Shown: one piece after another, positions 1 to 7,882 of the stretch
How the letters are laid out: every line of letters begins with the position of its first letter
How positions within the stretch are numbered: the stretch's first letter is position 1
NCBI GenBank assembly: GCA_910580015.1
Contig: CAJTVT010000007.1
Coordinates: 15,135-79,134, forward strand
Reading direction: 5' to 3'
Length of the DNA: 64,000 nucleotides
Source: an uncultured Lachnospiraceae bacterium
GTDB lineage: Bacteria; Bacillota; Clostridia; Lachnospirales; Lachnospiraceae
Translations under genes and position numbers: made by a program
The notes under the pieces: model-generated
The model's input: the letters and a program-made list of their open reading frames with translations, nothing else
The model's database searches: none
What the model was told of the DNA's origin: nothing

Positions 1-251
1 AAGAAAAGAATGGCAAGAAAGGCAAATTCTCCCATATGCGCTCCTTTCCTGACTACAAGCTGCATGGATTCTGCCTGTCCTAACAATTCCTGTTTGGTCT
101 TATCGCGCCCCAACAGGTTATTCTGCCATTCAGCAATCTGATATGCCGTCGAACGACTGGTCTGCGCGGACTGTACCGCAGGCTGCGCAGAAAAAGCAAA
201 GATCACCACCATCCACACAATTAGCACAACGCCCGTCATTCTCTTTCTCAT
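1..251 (-). CDS. VanZ-like membrane protein, N-terminal part
   Basis: The gene runs off the left edge, so only about 83 N-terminal residues are visible. They start MRKRMTGVVLIVWMVVIF, a first membrane segment followed by FSAQPA, and later contain RKGAHMGEFAFLAILF, the charged Arg/His/Glu signature and start of a second membrane helix typical of VanZ-like proteins (the family of teicoplanin-resistance VanZ). A purine-rich site (AAGAGGAAAC) lies just before the ATG at 251. The gene is divergent from typA. Function in non-resistant gut Firmicutes is unknown, so no resistance role is inferred. Confidence 0.7.
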   Translation of the reverse strand, partial: MRKRMTGVVLIVWMVVIFAFSAQPAVQSAQTSRSTAYQIAEWQNNLLGRDKTKQELLGQAESMQLVVRKGAHMGEFAFLAILF

Positions 252-451
252 TCTGTTTCCTCTTCTTTCCAAATATCACAAAATCTATACATATTCTGCA
301 TTTTTCACACTACGGGTCTATTCTATCTTCCCATCAATGGGAAGTCAAGGGAAATCCTTCCTCATAAGTCTCTGGAAAAGCCAAGTAATTTTTCACAATA
401 TGACTTTTGACTTCCATGTAACAGTAATTTCAAAATTATCACATGAATAAC

Positions 452-480
452 TTGCCAAATTTCCCTTTGGGCAGTATACT
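452..480 (+). promoter_or_regulatory. sigma-A promoter of typA
   Basis: TTGCCA (452-457) and TATACT (475-480) are separated by exactly 17 bases and lie 45 bases before the typA start. The rest of the 252-525 gap shows no other feature. Confidence 0.7.
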
Positions 481-525
481 ATTACAGCGAATACTGTAGG
501 TTGTATTAGAAAGAAGGATTAATTT

Positions 526-2355
526 ATGAAAATGAAACGTGAGGATATCCGCAACATTGCAATTATTGCCCATGTAGACCACGGCAAGACCACTCTGGTG
601 GATGAACTATTAAAACAAAGCGGCGTATTCCGTGCCAATCAGGAAGTGCAAGAGCGTGTTATGGATTCCAATGATATTGAGCGAGAACGTGGAATTACCA
701 TTCTCTCCAAAAATACCGCTGTTTTATACAAAGATACAAAAATTAATATCATCGACACACCTGGACATGCTGATTTTGGCGGCGAAGTGGAACGTGTCCT
801 AAAGATGGTAAATGGCGTTGTTCTGGTAGTGGATGCCTTTGAAGGCGCCATGCCACAGACCAAATTTGTTCTGATGAAAGCTCTTGCTCTGGACCTTCCA
901 GTAATTGTATGCATCAATAAAATCGACCGTCCAGAAGCACGCCCAGATGAAGTTATAGATGAAGTTTTAGAGTTATTTATGGATCTGGATGCCTCCGACG
1001 AACAGTTGGATTGTCCATTTCTTTATGCTTCCGCAAGGGAAGGATATGCGCTAAAAGATCTTGGAGATGAAAAGAAAGATATGACTGCTCTCTTTGAAAC
1101 TATTTTGGAATACATTCCTGCACCAGAGGGCGATCCAGATGCCAATACCCAGGTATTGATCAGCACCATTGATTACAATGAATATGTAGGGCGTATTGGT
1201 GTTGGAAAAGTGGACAACGGATGTCTGAAGGTAAACCAGGATGCAGTTGTGGTCAACCACCATGAGCCAGACAAGCTGCAAAAGGTGCGTATCAGCAAAC
1301 TATATGAGTTTGACGGACTCAACAAAGTAGATGTCTCTGAGGCAAAAATCGGCTCCATTGTCGCTATTTCTGGTATTGCAGACATCCATATTGGAGATAC
1401 CATCTGTTCGCCAGAAGCTCCACAGGCCATCGATTTCCAGAAAATCTCAGAACCCACTATTTCCATGAATTTTATCGTAAATGACAGTCCACTCGCCGGA
1501 CAAGAAGGCAAATTTGTCACCTCCCGTCATATCCGTGATCGTCTGTTTCGGGAGTTGAATACGGATGTATCGCTGCGGGTGGAGGAGACAGACAGCCCTG
1601 ACAGCTTAAAAGTATCTGGCAGAGGAGAACTTCATTTATCTGTATTGATCGAAAATATGCGCCGGGAAGGATATGAATTTGCCGTCAGCAAAGCAGAAGT
1701 ATTGTACCACACAGATGAGAATGGCAAGCGCTTGGAACCTATGGAACTTGCCTATGTGGATGTCCCAGACGAATTTACTGGAGCTGTCATTGAAAAATTA
1801 AGCCAACGCAAAGGTGAACTTCGGAACATGGGCCCCATCAGCGGCGGCTATACTCGTATGAAATTTAACATCCCCTCTAGAGGCTTGATCGGCTACCGAA
1901 GTGAATTTATGACAGACACCAAGGGAAACGGAATCATCAATACCATTTTTAATGGCCATGAGCCATACAAAGGCGATATTGCCTACCGGAAACAAGGTTC
2001 TCTTATCGCTTTCGAATCGGGAGAATCTGTCACTTATGGGCTGTTCAGCGCACAAGACCGAGGCACCCTGTTTATCGGAGCTGGACAAAAAGTTTATGCT
2101 GGTATGGTCATTGGACAAAGTGCCAAACCAGAAGACATTGAGATCAACGTCTGCAAGAAAAAGCACCTGACAAATACCCGTTCTTCCAGCGCTGATGAAG
2201 CACTCACCTTAACGCCCCCAAGAATCCTTAGCCTGGAGCAGGCATTAGAATTTATTGAAGCGGACGAACTTTTGGAAGTTACTCCAGAAAGTCTACGAAT
2301 CCGCAAACGTATTTTGGATCCGACGCTGCGCAAACGGGCAGGATTTCGGAAATAA
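526..2355 (+). CDS. typA: Ribosome-associated GTPase TypA/BipA
   Basis: This 609-residue protein is a full-length translational GTPase of the TypA/BipA family, which binds the ribosome and supports 50S assembly and stress or cold growth. The G1 loop AHVDHGKTT lies near residues 15-23, the G3 motif DTPGHADF follows, and NKIDRP is the G4 motif. The C-terminal half has the EF-G-like domains III and V and the BipA-specific end, including GRGELHLSVLIENMRREG and PSRGLIGYRSEFMTDTKG. The ATG at 526 is preceded by AAGAAGGA at 7-base spacing; a second ATG lies two codons later. It is a single-gene unit with its own promoter and is followed by a long palindrome. Confidence 0.97.
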   Translation: MKMKREDIRNIAIIAHVDHGKTTLVDELLKQSGVFRANQEVQERVMDSNDIERERGITILSKNTAVLYKDTKINIIDTPGHADFGGEVERVLKMVNGVVLVVDAFEGAMPQTKFVLMKALALDLPVIVCINKIDRPEARPDEVIDEVLELFMDLDASDEQLDCPFLYASAREGYALKDLGDEKKDMTALFETILEYIPAPEGDPDANTQVLISTIDYNEYVGRIGVGKVDNGCLKVNQDAVVVNHHEPDKLQKVRISKLYEFDGLNKVDVSEAKIGSIVAISGIADIHIGDTICSPEAPQAIDFQKISEPTISMNFIVNDSPLAGQEGKFVTSRHIRDRLFRELNTDVSLRVEETDSPDSLKVSGRGELHLSVLIENMRREGYEFAVSKAEVLYHTDENGKRLEPMELAYVDVPDEFTGAVIEKLSQRKGELRNMGPISGGYTRMKFNIPSRGLIGYRSEFMTDTKGNGIINTIFNGHEPYKGDIAYRKQGSLIAFESGESVTYGLFSAQDRGTLFIGAGQKVYAGMVIGQSAKPEDIEINVCKKKHLTNTRSSSADEALTLTPPRILSLEQALEFIEADELLEVTPESLRIRKRILDPTLRKRAGFRK

Positions 2356-2397
2356 TCGTACCTAACAGATCCTAATGTAAAATCCTAATTTAAAAGA

Positions 2398-2561
2398 TAA
2401 AGGCCCATTTTCACTGTTAGGTTCTTTCTGTACTTTGGGTATCCTCATATTCTCAGGATTTGCTACAAGCCGTCAAATTGGCTTAGTAAAGCAAAACGAG
2501 AATGACGAGTTACCCAAACATCAGAAAGAACCCACTGTTAAGGAAAACGGACCTTTTCTTT
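2398..2561. repeat. Long imperfect palindrome after typA
   Basis: About 75-base arms face each other. The left arm starts AAAGGCCCATTTT and contains GGTTCTTTCTG and TTTGGGTA; the right arm contains TACCCAAA, CAGAAAGAACC and AAAACGGACCTTT, followed by a T-rich run. The T run would let it terminate typA transcription, but its length is far beyond an ordinary terminator, so it may also be a MITE-like insertion. It fills most of the 2356-2613 gap. Confidence 0.6.
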
Positions 2562-2613
2562 TTTCATCCTTCCGTCAATCAGAAACCCCATCCTTCGGTC
2601 ATTCTAAAACAGA

Positions 2614-2823
2614 TCACTTGTCACCATTTTCTGATATAAATTCCAAATGTTCCAGGGCATAACGCAAAGCTCTGCACATCAGCTCATTTCTGGAACGATC
2701 ACTTTTCGCTGATAACGTATCAAATTCCTCTCGCAGCTCTCTGTCCATTCTCAATGTCAAAACCACAGACTTTTCTTCCTTTTTATCTGTCGCCTTTGGC
2801 CTTACTACAAACTTATCTTCCAT
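2614..2823 (-). CDS. Ribbon-helix-helix (CopG/Arc-like) small protein
   Basis: This 69-residue protein has a basic N-terminus (VRPKATDKKEEK), then SVVLTLRMDRELREEFDTL, which fits the beta strand and first helix of a ribbon-helix-helix DNA-binding fold. The segment SDRSRNELMCRALRYALEH fits the second helix. AGAGGTG precedes the ATG at 2823. Such proteins are dimeric repressors, often antitoxins, but no partner toxin lies beside it, so the target is unknown. It is divergent from the DUF6809 gene across an AT-rich spacer. Confidence 0.7.
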   Translation of the reverse strand: MEDKFVVRPKATDKKEEKSVVLTLRMDRELREEFDTLSAKSDRSRNELMCRALRYALEHLEFISENGDK

Positions 2824-2951
2824 ATCTTCACACCTCTACTATTAATTTTATATTACTCCGCTGTCAGTACAATGACACAGCGAATATTACTTCGAACAAC
2901 ATAAATTATAATTTGCGTTACTCTTGTGTAATTTATTATAGTACTTCTATA

Positions 2952-2980
2952 TTGACATTTATATAATTAAAATTTATAAT
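2952..2980 (+). promoter_or_regulatory. Consensus sigma-A promoter of the DUF6809 gene
   Basis: TTGACA (2952-2957) and TATAAT (2975-2980) are both perfect, with a 17-base AT-only spacer. The start codon it serves is at 3024. Confidence 0.8.
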
Positions 2981-3023
2981 ACAGTAATATAGCACTACTA
3001 TACCTACAGAAAGGATTACAAAT

Positions 3024-3338
3024 ATGTATACATTATTACAAAAGTTATACGAAGGAAACATATGTCCCGCTGAACAATACCAGCCCCTGCAAGAAGAATA
3101 TAAGAAAATGCAGCAGGAACATTCGCAACACTATTCAGACTTCGTCCAGACATTAGAGCAACTAGATCCGCCTCTGGACAAGCTTTTCATGGAAATCATG
3201 GACGAGCAGCTTAGCACTATGCCACTGAACTTTTCCTCCATGTTCATTGATGGGTTCTGTTTGGGCGCGCAGATGATGATCGAAATCTTTACCAATCATC
3301 ATTCCATACATACCAAGGAAAATGGCCTTTCCAACTAA
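3024..3338 (+). CDS. DUF6809-like small protein
   Basis: A 104-residue, helix-rich, Gln/Glu-rich protein starting MYTLLQKLYEGNICPAEQY and ending in a conserved-looking FIDGFCLGAQMMIEIF segment. This layout matches small Lachnospiraceae proteins assigned to DUF6809, recalled from memory. No catalytic motif, signal peptide or membrane segment is visible. AGAAAGGA lies before the ATG, and a perfect sigma-A promoter is just upstream, so it is probably well expressed. Function unknown. Confidence 0.7.
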   Translation: MYTLLQKLYEGNICPAEQYQPLQEEYKKMQQEHSQHYSDFVQTLEQLDPPLDKLFMEIMDEQLSTMPLNFSSMFIDGFCLGAQMMIEIFTNHHSIHTKENGLSN

Positions 3339-3430
3339 TATACTGACCACATGACAATCGGGCTGCTTCAGACACACCTCACCACATACCTGTAAAATAC
3401 GCATCCCACACAAGGCAAAACATGCTCCAT

Positions 3431-3649
3431 TTAACCTGATTCATCATCTATAAATTCCACGACATCTGAGATACTACACTTGAGAATCCTGCAAATATTG
3501 TGTAGAGTATTTAAAGTAATACTTTTGTTCTTTCGTAATGCATCCAATGTGCCTCTGCTGAAACCATGTTTTTCAATCAGTGTATATTGGCTCATATTTT
3601 TCCGTTTTAGAGTCTCCCACAAAGGTTTATAACTAATAATTATAATCAC
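3431..3649 (-). CDS. XRE-type (YozG-like) helix-turn-helix regulator
   Basis: A 72-residue protein that is almost entirely one Cro/C1-type domain: ISYKPLWETLKRKNMSQYTL, then GFSRGTLDALRKNKSITLNT as turn and recognition helix, then the typical ICRILKCSISDVVEF end. The open frame starts with GTG at 3649, but AAAGGA lies only one base before it, so translation may start a few codons later at a non-ATG codon. It is divergent from a tiny ORF across a perfect 11-bp palindrome (3702-3727) that could be its operator. Confidence 0.75.
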   Translation of the reverse strand: MIIIISYKPLWETLKRKNMSQYTLIEKHGFSRGTLDALRKNKSITLNTLHNICRILKCSISDVVEFIDDESG

Positions 3650-3701
3650 ATCCTTTAACTACAAATTTATAATGTAATTATAGGAAAATCTTGATTACAT
3701 A

Positions 3702-3727
3702 AACATTGCCGAGTATTCGGCAATGTT
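3702..3727. promoter_or_regulatory. Perfect palindrome upstream of the XRE gene
   Basis: AACATTGCCGA, a four-base loop GTAT, then TCGGCAATGTT. It lies in the divergent gap between the XRE gene and a 38-codon ORF. A related TTGCCGA...TTCGGC palindrome sits inside a promoter at 4024-4052, which supports an operator role. Confidence 0.5.
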
Positions 3728-3745
3728 GTCCATGGGAGACAATGT

Positions 3746-3862
3746 ATGAGAAGGAACATTACAAATTCAACAACTTCTAACACTGAAAAGCTCCTGCTGA
3801 TTTTAGATCCAGAAAAGCCTGGAAATAAAAGAAAGTTTGTTATCGCACTGCTGCCAGAATGA
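3746..3862 (+). CDS. Possible 38-residue peptide gene
   Basis: The frame encodes a peptide beginning MRRNITNSTT and ending KFVIALLPE, with GGGAGA 7-8 bases before the ATG. It starts 18 bases after the palindrome and faces away from the XRE gene. It has no recognised family. The Shine-Dalgarno and position are the only support, so it could be chance. Confidence 0.3.
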   Translation: MRRNITNSTTSNTEKLLLILDPEKPGNKRKFVIALLPE

Positions 3863-4023
3863 CAGTTTTATCTCAAATTTATCTCAATTCGCATGTCTGT
3901 GGCTTGGGGGTTCTGAATAGTTACTGTTAGAAAATTTATTCCAACCATTTACATCTCCAAAGACAATATATAGTAGTTGTAACGATTTTGATTGAAATAT
4001 ATATTCTATGATATTTTTGTCAC

Positions 4024-4052
4024 TTGAATATTGCCGAAAATTCGGCTATAAT
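4024..4052 (+). promoter_or_regulatory. Sigma-A promoter with operator-like palindrome in the spacer
   Basis: TTGAAT (4024-4029) and TATAAT (4047-4052) are 17 bases apart. The spacer holds the perfect palindrome GCCGAAAATTCGGC (4033-4046), sharing TTGCCGA and TTCGGC with the palindrome at 3702-3727. A bound regulator would block this promoter. No clear gene follows before the repeat element at 4126. Confidence 0.55.
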
Positions 4053-4056
4053 CTAT

Positions 4057-4085
4057 ATATCCAGTGATTAAAAATCACTGGATAT
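4057..4085. repeat. Perfect 13-bp inverted repeat
   Basis: ATATCCAGTGATT, three A residues, then AATCACTGGATAT. It begins at the expected transcription start of the promoter at 4024-4052, so the transcript would open with a hairpin. No T run follows on either strand, so a simple terminator is not favoured. Confidence 0.5.
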
Positions 4086-4125
4086 AAAACTCCACAACAT
4101 CTTTGGAATTACTTTCTATCAGATG
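4075..4125 (-). pseudogene. Possible 3' remnant of a second XRE-type gene
   Basis: On the minus strand this stretch reads ...ESNSKDVVEFYIQ then stop. KDVVEF matches the SDVVEF ending of the XRE regulator at 3431-3649, and the DNA of the two ends is also similar over about 35 bases. The remnant stops where the repeat element begins at 4126, as expected if the element interrupted the gene. No matching N-terminal part was found beyond the element. Confidence 0.3.
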
Positions 4126-4412
4126 TATTACTCCGGTGGTGAAATGTCGCAAGAAATTACGCAGACATAGCTTCCACATGCCAGACGACAAAGAACCAGT
4201 TATATTCAGCCAAACCTCCTTGTCTATCCGCCCATCTGCTGCGTTGGATTTTCTATCCGTAGCCACCGCTACGCCGTCGAAAATCCGCCTTGCCGTTAAG
4301 CGAATATCCTGTGGAATTTCGCCAGATATAATGTGGTCAGCACATTAGTATGACAATCCATCACTACACGAGGCTAAGTAAGATGTTGCGATATCTCACC
4401 ACCGGAGTAATA
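4126..4412. repeat. Nested palindromic repeat element A
   Basis: The outer ends are inverted repeats (TATTACTCCGGTGGT at left, ACCACCGGAGTAATA at right) and match those of the element at 40201-40362. The inside (about 4200-4331) is a second member in reverse orientation, with its own ends (TTATATTCAGCCAAA and TTTCGCCAGATATAA) and the shared core CAAGGCGGATTTTC...CGCAGCAGATGG read on the minus strand. Removing it leaves about 155 bp, the size of the single elements. The stretch 4413-4738 holds nothing I can identify. Confidence 0.65.
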
Positions 4413-4738
4413 TTCCCCAATTAGCAAAAAATTAATACAAAATAAATCAGGCAAATAGCCAGACGAATTTTCCAAATTTGTTCTCATGCAATGACCTTGT
4501 GACATGTGAACTGATTGCACAGAGTGAATTTTCATTCTGCGCAATGAACGAATGTCAGGCGGCCAGTACACTGACTCCAGCGAACACGAACGATTTTACG
4601 TTCTAAGACGGATATATCTTCTATAAAAGCAACTGAAAAACAATCATGATTCGCCATTTCAGTCATAGTTTTTGTACATTGTAAGTTGTGCATTTGGAAT
4701 GTTCGCTGTAACACTAAGGCGAGGAAGGAGTAGAACCA

Positions 4739-5131
4739 TTGAAAGCGTACTATTTTGAAATGCAGACAAAAAACGAACAAACTTTATTTTTTTCTTTATG
4801 CTGTACAGAGGACAGACAAAAGTTAACCAGGGAAATCCCAATGTCTTTTTATGACTTTTTGCGCATTTCCTGTATCTTGTTTTATATGAATTTTACATTT
4901 TATGAAAGTTATTTGAACGAATTGTTCCCTGAATATTCTTTAAGAAAAGAAGATATGTTAAGACGTCATCGGGATATTCTTAACGAATACCCCGATTATT
5001 ATAAAGATGAATGTTTTCATGAAAAAACGCAACTTTGGCTGACAGAATTTTGCGATCAAATTCCTGATAAGCTGCTGCGCGCCACTTATCGTAAAAAATT
5101 CAAAAATATGTTACCTCTTTCATTCGAATAA
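4739..5131 (+). CDS. Hypothetical protein, 130 residues
   Basis: I do not recognise this protein. It starts at TTG 4739, supported by GAGGAAGGAG 8 bases upstream; there is no better ATG. The sequence is rich in Tyr, Phe, Glu and Lys and looks soluble, with a moderately hydrophobic patch (FLRISCILFYMNFTFY) near residues 41-56 and a basic C-terminus. Its last 32 bases overlap the end of the convergent DUF6179 gene, which is unusual. The strong ribosome site and clean frame favour a real gene. Confidence 0.5.
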   Translation: MKAYYFEMQTKNEQTLFFSLCCTEDRQKLTREIPMSFYDFLRISCILFYMNFTFYESYLNELFPEYSLRKEDMLRRHRDILNEYPDYYKDECFHEKTQLWLTEFCDQIPDKLLRATYRKKFKNMLPLSFE

Positions 5132-5912
5132 TAATTCCTGGTATAGCACCTGTCAGATATTCTGTCAATTCCATACTGTCTCCGCAATTACTTTCGGCAA
5201 ATCGCTCCACTGCCTCCTCCAACTTTTTTTGAATGGTTGCCACATCATGCTCCCTCAATATAGCTTGAATCTTCAAAAAATCCTCTCTGGAAAGCTGTTG
5301 CTCAGACAAAGGCTTTCCAGCTAGGATATGCCAAATCACGGACATAAGAACAATTTCACAGAGATTATCAATCATGCTTTTATATCCTGGACAGTATTCA
5401 GACAAAATCGCTATAACATATTCTTGTGGGAACTTATTTAGAAACATCTGTTCCAAGTAGATACATCGGATAAATTCATATATCCGATCAATCCCTGTAT
5501 ACATGGAAATATCTTTCAATACTGGATAATCCAATGTCAAAATGGTATCTTGGGGATGAAATTTTATGTCATACCATTTAAAAAACTCAGATATTCCCTG
5601 CACAAAGGTATCATAAAGACAACGATTTTCGTACCAATGAAACTCTGGTAAAACCTCATTGTAACAATCCAGCGCTTCCTTCGCCTTCTTCTCCACACAG
5701 GCAACCCCAATCTCATACGCCTGCTGTGCCGATACTCTCTCTTTTGATGCCAATGTCTCTCCACCAGGCAGCTCCAGTTCCCGAATACAGTATAAGACAG
5801 CCCCCATCAATTGTTCTGCCTTTTCATATGTTATGGATGTATGTTCAAATCCTGTATACGTTTCTGTCAGTCTGGCCACCACGGGAAGTAGCTCTTCCAT
5901 CTGGTAATCCAT
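5100..5912 (-). CDS. DUF6179-like protein
   Basis: A 270-residue, mostly helical soluble protein. The start is placed at ATG 5912 because GGGGGAGG lies 8 bases upstream; a longer TTG-started frame would put that site inside the gene. There are no signal peptide or membrane helices and no recognised catalytic motif. The pairing with the gene upstream (5-base gap) matches a Lachnospiraceae gene pair I recall as DUF6179/DUF6323, assigned by memory and not by search. Its 3' end overlaps the convergent gene at 4739. Function unknown. Confidence 0.65.
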   Translation of the reverse strand: MDYQMEELLPVVARLTETYTGFEHTSITYEKAEQLMGAVLYCIRELELPGGETLASKERVSAQQAYEIGVACVEKKAKEALDCYNEVLPEFHWYENRCLYDTFVQGISEFFKWYDIKFHPQDTILTLDYPVLKDISMYTGIDRIYEFIRCIYLEQMFLNKFPQEYVIAILSEYCPGYKSMIDNLCEIVLMSVIWHILAGKPLSEQQLSREDFLKIQAILREHDVATIQKKLEEAVERFAESNCGDSMELTEYLTGAIPGIIIRMKEVTYF

Positions 5913-5917
5913 AACCC

Positions 5918-6457
5918 TTACCTCCCCCAAAGATTTTCCAATGCTTCCAAGTACAATTCATAGTCCCATCTTGTAACCTCGTCAAAATCACCATATGCCC
6001 CATAGCCCTGAGAAGCCTTAAAATCACGATATCCAGCTCGAATGGCCTGTGAAAAGATAGCAAGGCATGTACCTTCCAGATACTCCAAATCCCCATAGCA
6101 AATATCTTCAAATTGCTCCCTCATAAAATGCAACAATTCCTCGTCGGTAATTTCATCCTGCATCTCATTTTTATACAAATAAAATATCTCCTGTAGCCGG
6201 ATGATAGTATTGACATAATTGCTTTGATCAATAAAACTGGAATCACAAAATTCATAAATGATTTTTGATGTAATCCCTTCCCCAAATTCCACTCTTTTCT
6301 GTTCCTTTAGAGTACTGCATCGTTCATCGAAAATCAGACTTGCTTCCTCTTCGTTCAAGACTAGGCCATAGTTTTTCGCTGCCTGATTTGTCTCCATCAT
6401 TTTTGCCAGTTGATTTTGCCGTTGTAATAAAACCATCCAATTCTGATCCAAGAGCAT
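5918..6457 (-). CDS. DUF6323-like protein
   Basis: About 179 residues starting MLLDQNWMVLLQRQNQ. The ATG at 6457 follows GGAGGAGGA directly; the open frame extends 34 codons further upstream, but those codons read as non-coding. Features include YGLVLNEEEASLIFDER, a VEFGEGITSKIIYEFCDS segment and QEIFYLYKNEMQDEITDEEL, then a tail rich in Tyr, Asp and Glu. The protein is soluble and acidic. It is coupled to the downstream DUF6179 gene. No function is assigned to this family that I know of. Confidence 0.7.
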   Translation of the reverse strand: MLLDQNWMVLLQRQNQLAKMMETNQAAKNYGLVLNEEEASLIFDERCSTLKEQKRVEFGEGITSKIIYEFCDSSFIDQSNYVNTIIRLQEIFYLYKNEMQDEITDEELLHFMREQFEDICYGDLEYLEGTCLAIFSQAIRAGYRDFKASQGYGAYGDFDEVTRWDYELYLEALENLWGR

Positions 6458-6598
6458 TCCTCCTCCAATAGATAACTGTATTCTCGCCAAATTAAGTACA
6501 AAGAGAATCCGAGCATACATTATTATTGTTGCTATTTTCGATATACTGCTGAGTGTCACAAAATAGATTATATCATCGGGTACGAACGCTTACCAGCC

Positions 6599-6627
6599 TT
6601 GTTTTTCAAGGATTTTTATGGTATAAT
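6599..6627 (+). promoter_or_regulatory. Orphan sigma-A promoter
   Basis: TTGTTT (6599-6604) and TATAAT (6622-6627) are 17 bases apart on the plus strand. No plus-strand gene follows; the only downstream signal is the terminator hairpin at 6699-6726. Confidence 0.5.
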
Positions 6628-6633
6628 AAGGTT

Positions 6634-6730
6634 AGAATAAGGGAACAGAGCAATCCATGGTCATCTTCGTTTCGTATCTTATGTTTGAGAGCAAAAATAC
6701 AGGGCCTGTAAAACTTCAGGCCCTGTTATT
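6634..6730 (+). ncRNA. Candidate small RNA of about 97 nt
   Basis: Transcription from the orphan promoter should start near 6634 and end at a 10-bp GC-rich hairpin followed by TTATTTTA. The RNA contains no convincing ORF and runs opposite to the 3' end of the exporter operon's transcript. Only promoter and terminator logic support it. Confidence 0.35.
6699..6726. terminator. Bidirectional intrinsic terminator
   Basis: ACAGGGCCTG, an 8-base loop, then CAGGCCCTGT: a perfect 10-bp stem with T-rich tails on both strands. It closes the minus-strand exporter operon, whose last stop codon is at 6731. Confidence 0.85.
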
Positions 6731-7882
6731 TTATACCCTTTTTAACTTTTTACGGTTTACTAAAAGCCCTGCGGAAAAAAATGCCAGAGCAAAGACAAAC
6801 ACCATCAGATAAGATGTATATATCTCTCCTGCATCGGCATAGGTTTCCATTTTCTGAATCTCTCGATTGGCGACAACATACCAGTAGGACGGGAAAAATT
6901 TTGCCAGTTTTCGAATGCCTTCTCCCATCAAATCCAACTGTACAAACACACCTCCCAAGAAGCTGAAAGACAGACTGAATATATTACTCATCACATTTAA
7001 CTCTGGATCACTGCGGGCAAACTGTACACAAAACCAGGCGATGCTGGCTGCACAGACACTAAATATCAGTGCGTTTACTGCGCTTAACACTCCTTTTAGC
7101 GAGAACATATAATCACCAGAAATACAAAATGCCATTGCGATAAAAAACAAAAATACTGTAAAAGTAAACAAGATGCAACCCAAAATCATCTGCATATTCT
7201 GTTGAAAAAAAGACAGTGCAGAACATTTATTTCGTGCCGACAAATCCTTATCCTGAAAAGTCTTCATTACACTGCCAAGTCCCAAAATTAAGATTACCAA
7301 AAAAACATATGGCACGTATTGAAAGAAATAATATCCGACAGGCAGCGACTTACTGTCACTTTCCTCCAGAAAATCCACCTGCACTTTCTGTTCCATATCC
7401 TGGCTGGAGAGCTCCACCGCCTCTTCCATCTCAATACCAGCTCGCAGATACATCGAAACTGTATTCAGATATTGCTGAATCTCATTTTCAATCAGAGATG
7501 CACTGCTGCTGCCAGGCACCACGGTTCCCTCCAAGAGCGCTTCTCCTTCTTCCTGTACAAACCGCTCTGTAAATTCTTTCGGAATCGACAACATATAATC
7601 TATTTCCTGATAATACATGGCGTCCTGTAAGGCTTCCCGATCTTCTGGTATATCTTTGATCTGGTTATGTTCTTTTAGATAAGAGACAAGTCCTTGTCCA
7701 ATCGCTCCCTGATCTCTTTGATCTACTGCAATCTTTAAGGACACTTTTGAAAACTCCATTTCACCTGATTCCTGGACGGAACGACTGATGATAACGGCAA
7801 TCAAAAGATAAATGATGATATAAATTAAAAATTTTGATTTGTGTTTGTTCATCACTTTACAAAATACTTTAAATACTTGCAT
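6731..7882 (-). CDS. ABC-2 type exporter permease (second)
   Basis: A 383-residue membrane protein with the ABC2_membrane_3 layout. It has one N-terminal helix (FLIYIIIYLLIAVIIS, about residues 18-33), a large extracellular domain to about 185, then a cluster of five to six helices ending near FALAFFSAGLLV and a basic tail. The start ATG overlaps the end of the upstream permease by 14 bases and uses GGAGGGAACG, so the two are translationally coupled. With the neighbouring permease and ATPase it forms a heteromeric export pump. Substrates of such pumps are drugs, lipids or peptides and cannot be inferred here. Confidence 0.85.
   Translation of the reverse strand: MQVFKVFCKVMNKHKSKFLIYIIIYLLIAVIISRSVQESGEMEFSKVSLKIAVDQRDQGAIGQGLVSYLKEHNQIKDIPEDREALQDAMYYQEIDYMLSIPKEFTERFVQEEGEALLEGTVVPGSSSASLIENEIQQYLNTVSMYLRAGIEMEEAVELSSQDMEQKVQVDFLEESDSKSLPVGYYFFQYVPYVFLVILILGLGSVMKTFQDKDLSARNKCSALSFFQQNMQMILGCILFTFTVFLFFIAMAFCISGDYMFSLKGVLSAVNALIFSVCAASIAWFCVQFARSDPELNVMSNIFSLSFSFLGGVFVQLDLMGEGIRKLAKFFPSYWYVVANREIQKMETYADAGEIYTSYLMVFVFALAFFSAGLLVNRKKLKRV

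Noticed and set aside
4126..4412. Insertion sequence
   Set aside because: No transposase frame exists in or near the repeat elements, so only non-autonomous elements or structured repeats are supported.
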